Shown: one piece after another, positions 57,834 to 64,000 of the stretch
Layout: the number at the start of each line of letters is the position of its first letter
How positions within the stretch are numbered: position 1 is the first letter of the stretch
DNA from: Actinocrinis sp035605935
GTDB taxonomy: Bacteria; Actinomycetota; Actinomycetes; Streptomycetales; Catenulisporaceae
Direction: 5' to 3'
Length of the DNA: 64,000 nt
Assembly: GCF_035605935.1 (NCBI RefSeq)
Contig: NZ_DATNGK010000277.1
Coordinates: forward strand, 9,131-73,130
Notes under the pieces: generated by a model
The model's database searches: none
What the model was told of the DNA's origin: nothing
The model's input: the letters and a program-made list of their open reading frames with translations, nothing else
Translations under genes and position numbers: made by a program

Positions 57834-58898
57834 CTAGATCCGATACGGTCCGGTCCAGCCACCATCCTGAGCCGTGTAATAGATAGGCGGCGCGGAGAAC
57901 TCGGCGAGTACGAACACGTCGAGCTCGTTCGCCCCCGCGCGGTAACCCGTCGCGAGCGCAGCGCCAGGCGGGAGACCCACACCGTTCGGTACTACGCCGA
58001 CCGACCACATACCGTCAGACTCCTGTGCGTATTGGCGCAGCCGGCCGTTTTCATCGACGACGAATACGAGCAGCTGACGACCGCCGTTCTGATAACCGGT
58101 GGCCAGGGCCGATGGCGCATGCAGCCCTGCTCCCGGCAGAACCTGCACATCCCAGCCGAATCGTTCCCGCCGGAACGCACAAAGACGACCCTGCACGTCC
58201 ACGGTGAACAGGGTCAGCTCACCTCCGCCGCCTGGATAGCCGGTAGCCAGCGGCGCGCCCGGCGGCAGCTCGAAGTCCTGCACCAGCTGCGCGCTGGGCG
58301 ATTCGACGTCCCACAGGCCGTCCGCGGTCTCCGAAACCGCCTGCACCTGGCCGGCGCCGTCGATCGCGAACAAGGTCAGCTTCGTGCCGTTGTTCTGATA
58401 TCCCGTCGACAGGTTCGCTCCGTGCGGCAACGGCGTGTCCAGCGGAACCAGCCGCTGATACCAGCGACCGTCGTCAGTCCCCTGAAAGATCAGCGGCTCG
58501 CCGGAACGCCCGACCACGAACACGTCGAGCACGGAACCGCCACTCTGATATCCCGTGGCGATGCACGCGCCGGGCGGGATACCTACGGCTTCCGGCACGA
58601 CGTCGGCTTCCCACGCGCGTCCCCCAGGCGTGAGATAGACACGCAGCATGCCGTCGCGGTCGACGGCGAACACGTCGAGCTGCGCACCCCGAGCCTGATA
58701 ACCCGTCATCAGAGCGCCGGGAGGGTGCAGATCGGTGCCGAAGGGAAGCCCGTCTGCTTGAGGCAGCGCAACACCGGTCCATATCGCGCCATCTTGGACG
58801 GCGCAGCGCAGAACGCCGACAGAATCGATGTGGAAAAGATGTAAGCGGTCAGGTGCGCGCCGCAATCCGGTCGCAAGCTGCCCCCCGACGCGGCTCAC
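57834..58898 (-). CDS. Beta-propeller lectin-like repeat protein (PLL-like)
   Basis: 354 residues from GTG 58898, chosen for AGGAG 7 bp upstream. The whole protein is six to seven copies of a ~48-residue repeat: PPGA-LATGYQ-GG--LDVFVVD--GRL---------W----VP (for example at about 65-110, 111-158, 159-208, 209-256, 257-304, 305-350), ending in DGGWTGPYRI. The repeats resemble the seven-bladed propeller lectins of the Photorhabdus PLL type, which bind fucose and other sugars. No signal peptide is seen, so it is cytosolic or exported by another route. Confidence 0.75.
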   Translation of the reverse strand: MSRVGGQLATGLRRAPDRLHLFHIDSVGVLRCAVQDGAIWTGVALPQADGLPFGTDLHPPGALMTGYQARGAQLDVFAVDRDGMLRVYLTPGGRAWEADVVPEAVGIPPGACIATGYQSGGSVLDVFVVGRSGEPLIFQGTDDGRWYQRLVPLDTPLPHGANLSTGYQNNGTKLTLFAIDGAGQVQAVSETADGLWDVESPSAQLVQDFELPPGAPLATGYPGGGGELTLFTVDVQGRLCAFRRERFGWDVQVLPGAGLHAPSALATGYQNGGRQLLVFVVDENGRLRQYAQESDGMWSVGVVPNGVGLPPGAALATGYRAGANELDVFVLAEFSAPPIYYTAQDGGWTGPYRI

Positions 58899-59134
58899 GA
58901 GTGAACTCCTCCCCCTCCTGTCTGACGTGCGTCCATGGTGGGACATGGCGGCCTTGAGCGGTACGGTTTTCGTAAAGATTTCATGTTGCGAACGTAGAAC
59001 ACGGCGGATGATCTTTTAGGCGATCATTTCCGGGCGCGAAAAAAGGGCGTTTTCGATCAGTGCCGTGCTTCGCGAGCGACGGTGATCAGCAGACGACCTC
59101 GAGGGTTCGCGTCAGCTCGCGCCAGCGCCGATGA

Positions 59135-60241
59135 TCAGCTGGTGGCGTTGACAAGAGCCTGATAGGTAGCGGTGTCGCAGCCGCCGTCGAGCGGAGGCTG
59201 GCCCTGGTCGTGTTGTAGGTAGTCGAATTTGAAAGCGCGAATCGCCGAGCCGGTCGCGTTCTGGTAAAGGCCGACGTTGTCGGTCGGGTGCCACCACCGG
59301 TTGCCGATGGAGTTCATCGTCCGCTCGGTGAGGTTGTACTGCGAGGTGTCCCGGCTCAGCGACAGATACCGCAGCTTCGTCAGCCTGCTCTGGATATCGG
59401 CGACCAAAGGCTGATAGCTGTTCGTCCACTCGATCGTCGTGAAACTTGCGACCGCGTTCGCACTGGTAGGCGGCTTCGCGGCGCTGGCCGATGGGCTCGG
59501 GCTGTGACTTGGGGAGTGGCTCGGCGCGGTCGAGGGGCTCGGCCGGTGCGATGGTGTCACCGGAACCGGGTGCTGGGAAGCCTTGCCGATCGCAGCCGAC
59601 TTGGTAGGCATCGCGGTGGGCGCCAACGGCCCGCTGGAGCGGCCCCCGTCGATCAGCACCAGCGCGGTCGCGGCGATCGCGCCCAACAGCACCGAGATCC
59701 CGATAGTCGTCGGCAACCGGGACGGTTTGCCGCTGCCGCCACTGTGCCGCGGCGAGTGATCGTGATCCTGCTCCTGCTCTTGCTCGTGTCCGGAGGGTGG
59801 CGGGGCCGGTGCTACATCCCGGCCGTCGCTCGCGCCGTGCGCCCTGACCGACTTCGGGGCCGGTGTGGCGATCGTGGTCGGCCCACGCAGATCGGGTACT
59901 GAGACAGTCGGAACGACGACGGCCGGCCCGGTCGGCGAGGGCGGCGAGACCGGAACCGCGGGCAGCATCGGGGGAGTCTCAGCCAGCTTAGTCGGCCCGG
60001 AAAGTTCCCCGGTCAGCGCCTCTCGCAGGGCTTTGACGTCGATCGGGCGGGTTAGATCATGCGCGCCGGCGGGAACGAGAGCCATACCGGGGTCAGGCGG
60101 CTCGACCTGCGCGTCGAGAGCGCGACGGAACGCGGAAGCCTGGCCGGGCGGTTGCCCGCCGACCGCAGGTGCCGACGACTCGGCGCCGGGTAACTGGGGA
60201 GCGTCCACTGGTCCTCTACCTGGGATGGGTGTTGGGGACAC
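59135..60241 (-). CDS. Membrane-anchored Pro/Ser-rich protein with C-terminal peptidoglycan-binding-like domain
   Basis: 368 residues from GTG 60241 (no strong ribosome-binding site; a later start is possible). The cytosolic part (1-180) is Pro-rich with an EQEQEQDHDH stretch; one transmembrane helix follows (TTIGISVLLGAIAATALVLI, about 186-205). The exterior linker (PSHRPSPSTAPSHSPSHSPS) leads to a globular domain at about 275-368: QPLVADIQSRLTKLRYLSLSRDTSQYNLTERTMNSIGNRW...AIRAFKFDYLQ, which looks like a PG_binding_1 helix bundle. Probably contacts the cell wall; role unknown. Confidence 0.75.
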   Translation of the reverse strand: MSPTPIPGRGPVDAPQLPGAESSAPAVGGQPPGQASAFRRALDAQVEPPDPGMALVPAGAHDLTRPIDVKALREALTGELSGPTKLAETPPMLPAVPVSPPSPTGPAVVVPTVSVPDLRGPTTIATPAPKSVRAHGASDGRDVAPAPPPSGHEQEQEQDHDHSPRHSGGSGKPSRLPTTIGISVLLGAIAATALVLIDGGRSSGPLAPTAMPTKSAAIGKASQHPVPVTPSHRPSPSTAPSHSPSHSPSPSASAAKPPTSANAVASFTTIEWTNSYQPLVADIQSRLTKLRYLSLSRDTSQYNLTERTMNSIGNRWWHPTDNVGLYQNATGSAIRAFKFDYLQHDQGQPPLDGGCDTATYQALVNATS

Positions 60242-60317
60242 ACCGGTAGTCGCCCGGACGCTACCGCATGATGGTCACCTTCCGTAAGCCGTCCGTGCTC
60301 TCACCCCGATAACGACA

Positions 60318-60388
60318 CGGTGTCAACCAAAACAGCGGTGCCAGCCAAAACCCCGGTGTCAGCAAAAACGCGGTGCCAACTAAAACAC
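60318..60388. repeat. Four degenerate 17-18-bp tandem repeats upstream of leuS
   Basis: CGGTG starts at 60318, 60336, 60354 and 60371; the consensus is CGGTGYCARCCAAAACMS. It lies between the divergent genes, upstream of the leuS leader promoter. It could be a regulator-binding array or neutral slippage repeats. Confidence 0.75.
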
Positions 60389-60434
60389 CGCCGACCGGGC
60401 GGCTTTCTCGACGAGACGTGGCCGGTCACGGTGG

Positions 60435-60440
60435 TACCCT
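60435..60440 (+). promoter_or_regulatory. Candidate -10 element of the leuS leader transcript
   Basis: TACCCT lies 6 nt before the GTG of the leader peptide, so transcription would begin at or next to the start codon and the leader peptide would be leaderless. No strong -35 is visible. Confidence 0.4.
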
Positions 60441-60446
60441 GGTCCC

Positions 60447-60485
60447 GTGCACGCAGTACGCCTGCTCCTTACCGGGCCGCGCTGA
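60447..60485 (+). CDS. leuS leader peptide (Leu-codon attenuator)
   Basis: Twelve-codon open frame GTG...TGA encoding MHAVRLLLTGPR, with three consecutive leucine codons (CTG, CTC, CTT at 60462-60470), followed within 40 nt by an intrinsic terminator and then leuS. This is the layout of ribosome-mediated attenuation: scarcity of charged Leu-tRNA would stall the ribosome on the triplet. It has no Shine-Dalgarno, consistent with a leaderless start. Too short to judge by codon statistics; the case rests on the Leu run and the terminator. Confidence 0.75.
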   Translation: MHAVRLLLTGPR

Positions 60486-60523
60486 GAGCGAAAGAGTCCC
60501 GATCCCGGGCTCCTCAGCGTGGC
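60476..60523 (+). promoter_or_regulatory. Alternative stem in the leuS leader
   Basis: GCCGCGCTGAG (60476-60486, containing the leader stop codon) pairs with CTCAGCGTGGC (60513-60523) over 11 bp including one G-U. Its right arm overlaps CTCCTC (60510-60515), which can instead pair with GAGGGG (60538-60543) of the terminator. These mutually exclusive pairings fit an attenuator, though the exact switch needs RNA folding. Confidence 0.55.
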
Positions 60524-60524
60524 G

Positions 60525-60547
60525 ACCCCTCCTGCGCGAGGGGTTTT
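60525..60547 (+). terminator. Intrinsic terminator/attenuator upstream of leuS
   Basis: ACCCCTC-CTGCGC-GAGGGGT followed by TTTCGCATTT: a 7-bp stem, 6-nt loop and U-run, 58 bp before the leuS start. It sits directly after the leader peptide. Confidence 0.8.
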
Positions 60548-60605
60548 CGCATTTCTAGCGCCATTCGAACCGGTAGTCGACGGACAGACACCCCGAGGGG
60601 ACCTC

Positions 60606-63527
60606 ATGAGCGAGAGCACCAAGCCGCCCGCTTCGGACGAGCCCGCCTTCCGATACACCGCGGCGATGGCGGGCGAGATCGAGGCGCGCTGGCAGGCGTA
60701 CTGGGCACAGCACGGCACGTTCGAAGCGCCGAACCCGTCCGGGCCGCTGGCCACGGACACCCCGGTGCCCGTCAAGAAGTACTTCGTCCTGGACATGTTC
60801 CCGTACCCGTCGGGCTCCGGCCTGCACGTCGGTCACCCGCTGGGCTTCATCGCCACCGACGTATACGGGCGCTACCAGCGGATGCTGGGCTACAACGTGC
60901 TGCACGCGATGGGCTTCGACGCCTTCGGGCTGCCGGCCGAGCAGTACGCGGTGCAGACCGGCACACACCCGCGGGTCACCACGGAGAAGAACATCGAGCG
61001 CTACCGGGCCCAGATCAACCGGATCGGCCTGGCGCACGACAAGCGGCGCGGCGTGGCGACCACCGACGTGTCCTTCTACCGCTGGACCCAGTGGATCTTC
61101 CTGCAGATCTTCAACTCCTGGTACGACCGCGACGCGCGCCGGGCCCGGCCGATCAGTGAGCTGACCGCCCAGTTCGAGGCGGGCGCCCGCGCCACGCCGG
61201 ACGGCCGCGCGTGGTCGGACCTGACGCCGCCAGAGCGCGCCGACGTGATCGACGGTTACCGGCTGGCCTATATCTCCGAGGCGCCGGTCAACTGGTGCCC
61301 CGGTCTGGGCACCGTGCTGGCCAACGAGGAGGTCACCGCGGACGGCCGCTCCGAGCGCGGCAACTACCCGGTGTTCAAGCGCAATCTGCGCCAGTGGATG
61401 ATGCGCATCACCGCGTACGGCGACCGGCTGCTGGACGACCTGGACCGGCTGGACTGGCCAGAGCCGATCAAGCTGATGCAGCGCAACTGGATCGGCCGGT
61501 CCGAGGGCGCGCGGGTGCGGTTCCCGATCGCGGCGGCCGCCCAAGCCGGTGTGGCAGAGCCCGGCGTGGCGTCCACCGGCGAGATCGAGGTCTTCACCAC
61601 CAGGCCCGACACGCTGTTCGGCGCGACATACATGGTGCTGGCTCCCGAGCACCCGCTGGTCGACCGGATCGTGCCGGCCACGTGGCCCGAAGACACAAGG
61701 GATGCGTGGCGGGGCGCCGAGCGACACGACACGCCAATCGAGGCCGTCACCGCGTACAAGGCGCAGGCCGCCGCGAAAACCGAGGTCGAGCGGCAGACCG
61801 AGGGCCGGCAGAAGACCGGCGTGTTCACCGGCGCCTATGCGATCAACCCGGTCAACGGCGAGCGCGTACCGGTGTTCGTCGCGGACTACGTGCTGTGGGG
61901 TTACGGCACCGGCGCGATCATGGCGGTCCCCGCGCACGACCAGCGCGACTTCGAGTTCGCCCGGGCGTTCGACCTGCCGATGCGGATCGTGGTCTCGCCC
62001 GGCGCCGGCCTGTCGCAGGACATTGACGAGTGGACCGAGGCGTTCGACTCCTACGAGGCGCAGTCGGTCAACTCGGCCAACGCGGAGGTCTCGCTGGACG
62101 GCCTGGTGGTCGTCGAGGCGAAGAAGCGGATCATCGCCTGGCTGGAGGAGAAGGGCTACGGCACCGGCACGGTCACCTACCGGCTGCGCGACTGGCTGTT
62201 CTCCCGGCAGCGTTACTGGGGCGAGCCGTTCCCGATCGTGTACGACGCCGAAGACCCGACGCACGCGATCGCGCTGCCGGACCACATGCTGCCGCTGGAG
62301 CTGCCGGAGATCGCCGACTCCGCGCCGCAGTCCTTCGATCCCGACGACGCGCATTCCGAGCCCGCGCCGCCGCTGGCCCGCGCGAGCGAGTGGGTCGAGG
62401 TCCAGCTGGACCTGGGCGACGGCCGGGGCGTGCGCAGGTACCGCCGCGAGACCAACACGATGCCGCAGTGGGCTGGGTCCTGCTGGTACCCGCTGCGTTA
62501 CCTGGACCCGACCAACGAGGACCGGTTCGTCGGCGTCGACGTCGAGCGGTACTGGATGGGGCCGCGTAACGCAGAGGACGTCGGCGGCGTCGACCTGTAC
62601 GTCGGCGGTGCGGAGCACGCGGTGCTGCACCTGCTGTACTCCCGGTTCTGGCACAAGGTGCTGTACGACCTGGGGCATGTATCGTCGGCCGAGCCTTTCC
62701 GTAAGTTGTTCAACCAGGGCTACATCCAGGCCTACGCGTACACGGATGACCGCGGCGTATACGTACCGGCCGAGGAGGTAGAGGACGTCGGCGGCGTCTA
62801 CTACTTCCGTGGCCAGAAGGTGAACCGCGAGTACGGCAAGATGGGCAAGTCGCTGAAGAACTCGGTGACCCCGGACGAGTTCTGCGACACCTATGGCGCC
62901 GACACGCTGCGCGTCTACGAGATGTCGATGGGCCCGCTGGAAGTGTCAAGGCCCTGGGAGACGAAGGCGGTCGCGGGTTCGTTCCGCTTCCTGCAGCGGG
63001 TTTGGCGCAACATCGTCGACGAGCAGACCGGCACGGTCCAGGTCGCCGACGTCGAGCCGGACCTGCCGACCCTGCGCGCGCTGCACACGGCGATCGCGGG
63101 TGTGCGCGAGGACCTGAACAACCTGCGCTTCAACACGGCCATCGCGAAGCTGATCGTGTTGAACAACCACCTGACCAAGCTGCCGCAGGTGCCGCGGAGC
63201 GTGGCGGAGCCGCTGGTGGTGATGGTCGCGCCGATCGCGCCGCACCTGGCCGAGGAGCTGTGGGACAAGCTGGGCAACGAGGGCACGGTGGCGTACACGC
63301 CGTTCCCGGTGGCCGACCCGCAGTACCTGGTCGCGGACGAGGTCACCTGCGTGGTCCAAGTCGCCGGCAAGCTGCGCGACAAGCTGCAGGTTTCGCCGGA
63401 CATCACCGAGGACGCGCTGCGCGAGCTGGCCCTGGCGTCGGACGGCGTGCAGCGCGCGCTGGACGGCCGCGGCGTGCGAACGGTGATCGTGCGCGCGCCG
63501 AAGCTGGTGAACGTCGTCCCGGCGTAG
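60606..63527 (+). CDS. leuS: Leucyl-tRNA synthetase
   Basis: 973 residues from ATG 60606 (GAGGGG upstream); earlier in-frame starts run through the terminator and are rejected. Class I synthetase: the HIGH motif is FPYPSGSGLHVGHPLGF, the KMSKS motif is GKMGKSLKNSVTPDEF. The CP1 editing domain holds FTTRPDTLFGATYMVLAPEHPLVD and GYGTGAIMAVPAHDQRDFEFA, whose Asp and Thr-rich region clears mischarged tRNA. GDVEPDLPTL onward is the anticodon-binding helical domain, and the C-terminal domain is complete. Expression is probably controlled by the leader-peptide attenuator. Confidence 0.97.
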   Translation: MSESTKPPASDEPAFRYTAAMAGEIEARWQAYWAQHGTFEAPNPSGPLATDTPVPVKKYFVLDMFPYPSGSGLHVGHPLGFIATDVYGRYQRMLGYNVLHAMGFDAFGLPAEQYAVQTGTHPRVTTEKNIERYRAQINRIGLAHDKRRGVATTDVSFYRWTQWIFLQIFNSWYDRDARRARPISELTAQFEAGARATPDGRAWSDLTPPERADVIDGYRLAYISEAPVNWCPGLGTVLANEEVTADGRSERGNYPVFKRNLRQWMMRITAYGDRLLDDLDRLDWPEPIKLMQRNWIGRSEGARVRFPIAAAAQAGVAEPGVASTGEIEVFTTRPDTLFGATYMVLAPEHPLVDRIVPATWPEDTRDAWRGAERHDTPIEAVTAYKAQAAAKTEVERQTEGRQKTGVFTGAYAINPVNGERVPVFVADYVLWGYGTGAIMAVPAHDQRDFEFARAFDLPMRIVVSPGAGLSQDIDEWTEAFDSYEAQSVNSANAEVSLDGLVVVEAKKRIIAWLEEKGYGTGTVTYRLRDWLFSRQRYWGEPFPIVYDAEDPTHAIALPDHMLPLELPEIADSAPQSFDPDDAHSEPAPPLARASEWVEVQLDLGDGRGVRRYRRETNTMPQWAGSCWYPLRYLDPTNEDRFVGVDVERYWMGPRNAEDVGGVDLYVGGAEHAVLHLLYSRFWHKVLYDLGHVSSAEPFRKLFNQGYIQAYAYTDDRGVYVPAEEVEDVGGVYYFRGQKVNREYGKMGKSLKNSVTPDEFCDTYGADTLRVYEMSMGPLEVSRPWETKAVAGSFRFLQRVWRNIVDEQTGTVQVADVEPDLPTLRALHTAIAGVREDLNNLRFNTAIAKLIVLNNHLTKLPQVPRSVAEPLVVMVAPIAPHLAEELWDKLGNEGTVAYTPFPVADPQYLVADEVTCVVQVAGKLRDKLQVSPDITEDALRELALASDGVQRALDGRGVRTVIVRAPKLVNVVPA

Positions 63528-63553
63528 GTCGCTGCCGCAAGCCATCGCAGGTG

Positions 63554-63591
63554 AACGCCCCGGACTGGAATCCCATCCCGTCCGGGGCGTT
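63554..63591 (+). terminator. leuS terminator
   Basis: AACGCCCCGGAC and GTCCGGGGCGTT form a perfect 12-bp stem around a 14-nt loop, followed by TCCACTTTT, 26 bp after the leuS stop. Confidence 0.9.
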
Positions 63592-63656
63592 TCCACTTTT
63601 CCACAACTTGTGCAGTTCTCCGGGAGTGACGGATCGCGGACGCTAGAGTCACCGAA

Positions 63657-64000
63657 GTGACGCACGCGTACGCGAACCTAAGCCTGACCGGGGCCGCCCT
63701 CGCGGTCAGCATCGTCGTGTACGCACTCTTCGCCGCGGGAAGCCTCGCGCTCGCGATCATCGATGCACGCACCAAACTGCTGCCGAACCGCCTCGTCTTC
63801 CCGCTCTACGGCATCGGACTCGCGGGCTTCGGCCTGATCACGGTACTTACGCACGACAGCAGTGCGGTAACGCACCTCGTCACGGCGCTCGTTGCGATGG
63901 CCGTGCTGTTCGGCGTCTTCTACGCCATCGCGATGTTCGGACCGATGGGCTACGGCGACGTGAAACTGGCCGGCGTCATCGGCCTCTACCTCGGCTGGCT
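63657..64000 (+). CDS. Prepilin peptidase / A24-type leader peptidase, 3' end outside window
   Basis: About 114 residues seen from GTG 63657. Integral membrane protein with helices at 12-35, 48-64, 72-95 and beyond. The two catalytic aspartates of type IV prepilin peptidases are placed in AIIDARTKLLPNRLVFP (D near 37) and MGYGDVKLAGVIGLYLG (GxGDxK). The protein lacks the N-terminal methylase half, like the short TadV/CpaA-type enzymes. TAGAGT (63643-63648) lies 8 nt before the GTG, so the mRNA may be leaderless. Processes pilin or pseudopilin signal peptides; partners lie beyond the window. Confidence 0.85.
   Translation, partial: MTHAYANLSLTGAALAVSIVVYALFAAGSLALAIIDARTKLLPNRLVFPLYGIGLAGFGLITVLTHDSSAVTHLVTALVAMAVLFGVFYAIAMFGPMGYGDVKLAGVIGLYLGW

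Noticed and set aside
60430..60438. GGTGGTACC upstream of leuS, resembling the conserved T-box sequence
   Set aside because: A T-box element must lie just before the terminator inside a long leader with a specifier loop. Here the motif precedes the transcription start of the short leader and no specifier stem can be drawn.
60519..60605. Extended leuS start upstream of 60606
   Set aside because: The extra codons run through the U-tract of the terminator and lack a ribosome-binding site; ATG 60606 follows GAGGGG and begins the conserved N-terminus.
1..64000. tRNA or rRNA genes
   Set aside because: No GTTCGAATC-type T-loop with matching acceptor stem or rRNA core sequence was noticed by eye; a covariance search would be needed to exclude them fully.

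Overview
The window is a high-GC actinomycete chromosome segment. Almost every codon ends in G or C and GTG starts are common. Secreted enzymes carry ricin-type, F5/8 type C and CARDB modules. Regulatory sites resemble actinobacterial dre and PHO boxes, an actinobacterial-style c-di-AMP riboswitch is present, and PstC and PstA are fused. The set of secreted multidomain glycosidases suggests a filamentous soil actinomycete (Catenulispora/Actinospica/Streptomyces-like); this placement is inference. I saw no phage, transposase, CRISPR array, rRNA or tRNA.

Layout. 1-5514: a divergent catabolic locus with an amidohydrolase on one side and, on the other, an IclR regulator, CaiB/BaiF CoA-transferase, citryl-CoA-lyase-like protein and LigB/LigA-type extradiol dioxygenase subunits, bracketed by TGTCCG-N5-CGGACA palindromes. 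5610-7623: two membrane proteins (DUF445, DUF1345). 7866-18940: a secreted glycan-degrading block (GH3-ricin, 2xF5/8C-GH64-like, an ECF sigma factor with a membrane partner, and a 1441-aa GH87-type protein). 19216-22219: a BlaI-type repressor and M56 protease, with BlaI-like boxes also ahead of a DedA-PAP2 membrane pair. 22376-27117: VOC protein, GH18 chitinase behind a DasR-like element, and a divergent PhyH/GMC oxidoreductase pair. 27138-35394: PAS-GAF-SpoIIE phosphatase, a small anchored protein, and a TetR-controlled heterodimeric ABC exporter. 35625-40673: GH30-ricin enzyme, ROK regulator, and a secreted DUF4082/beta-helix protein behind a c-di-AMP riboswitch. 41486-47590: GNAT, MarR, then the pst phosphate operon (pstS, fused pstC-pstA, a receiver-less winged-helix gene, pstB) with a PHO box. 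48060-50844: MFS exporter, class IV aminotransferase, SixA-like phosphatase. 50959-54070: csoR-copZ-copA copper operon. 54102-54304: an array of 19-bp palindromes. 54294-60241: threonine aldolase, DUF6421-like protein, M50-like protease, beta-propeller lectin-like protein, and a membrane-anchored peptidoglycan-binding-like protein. 60447-63527: leuS behind a Leu-codon leader peptide and terminator. 63657-end: a prepilin peptidase.

How parts work together. The GH3, GH64-like, GH87, GH18 and GH30 enzymes together match the main fungal wall polymers (beta-1,3-, alpha-1,3- and beta-1,6-glucan, chitin), so the region looks like a mycolytic or fungal-debris-scavenging locus with several regulators (ECF sigma, a LacI-type operator, a DasR-like site, ROK). 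The most unusual items are the LigAB plus CoA-transferase/lyase operon, the 19-bp palindrome family (an array plus two dispersed copies), the PstC-PstA fusion with an embedded winged-helix gene, the riboswitch-controlled beta-helix protein, and the leuS attenuator.
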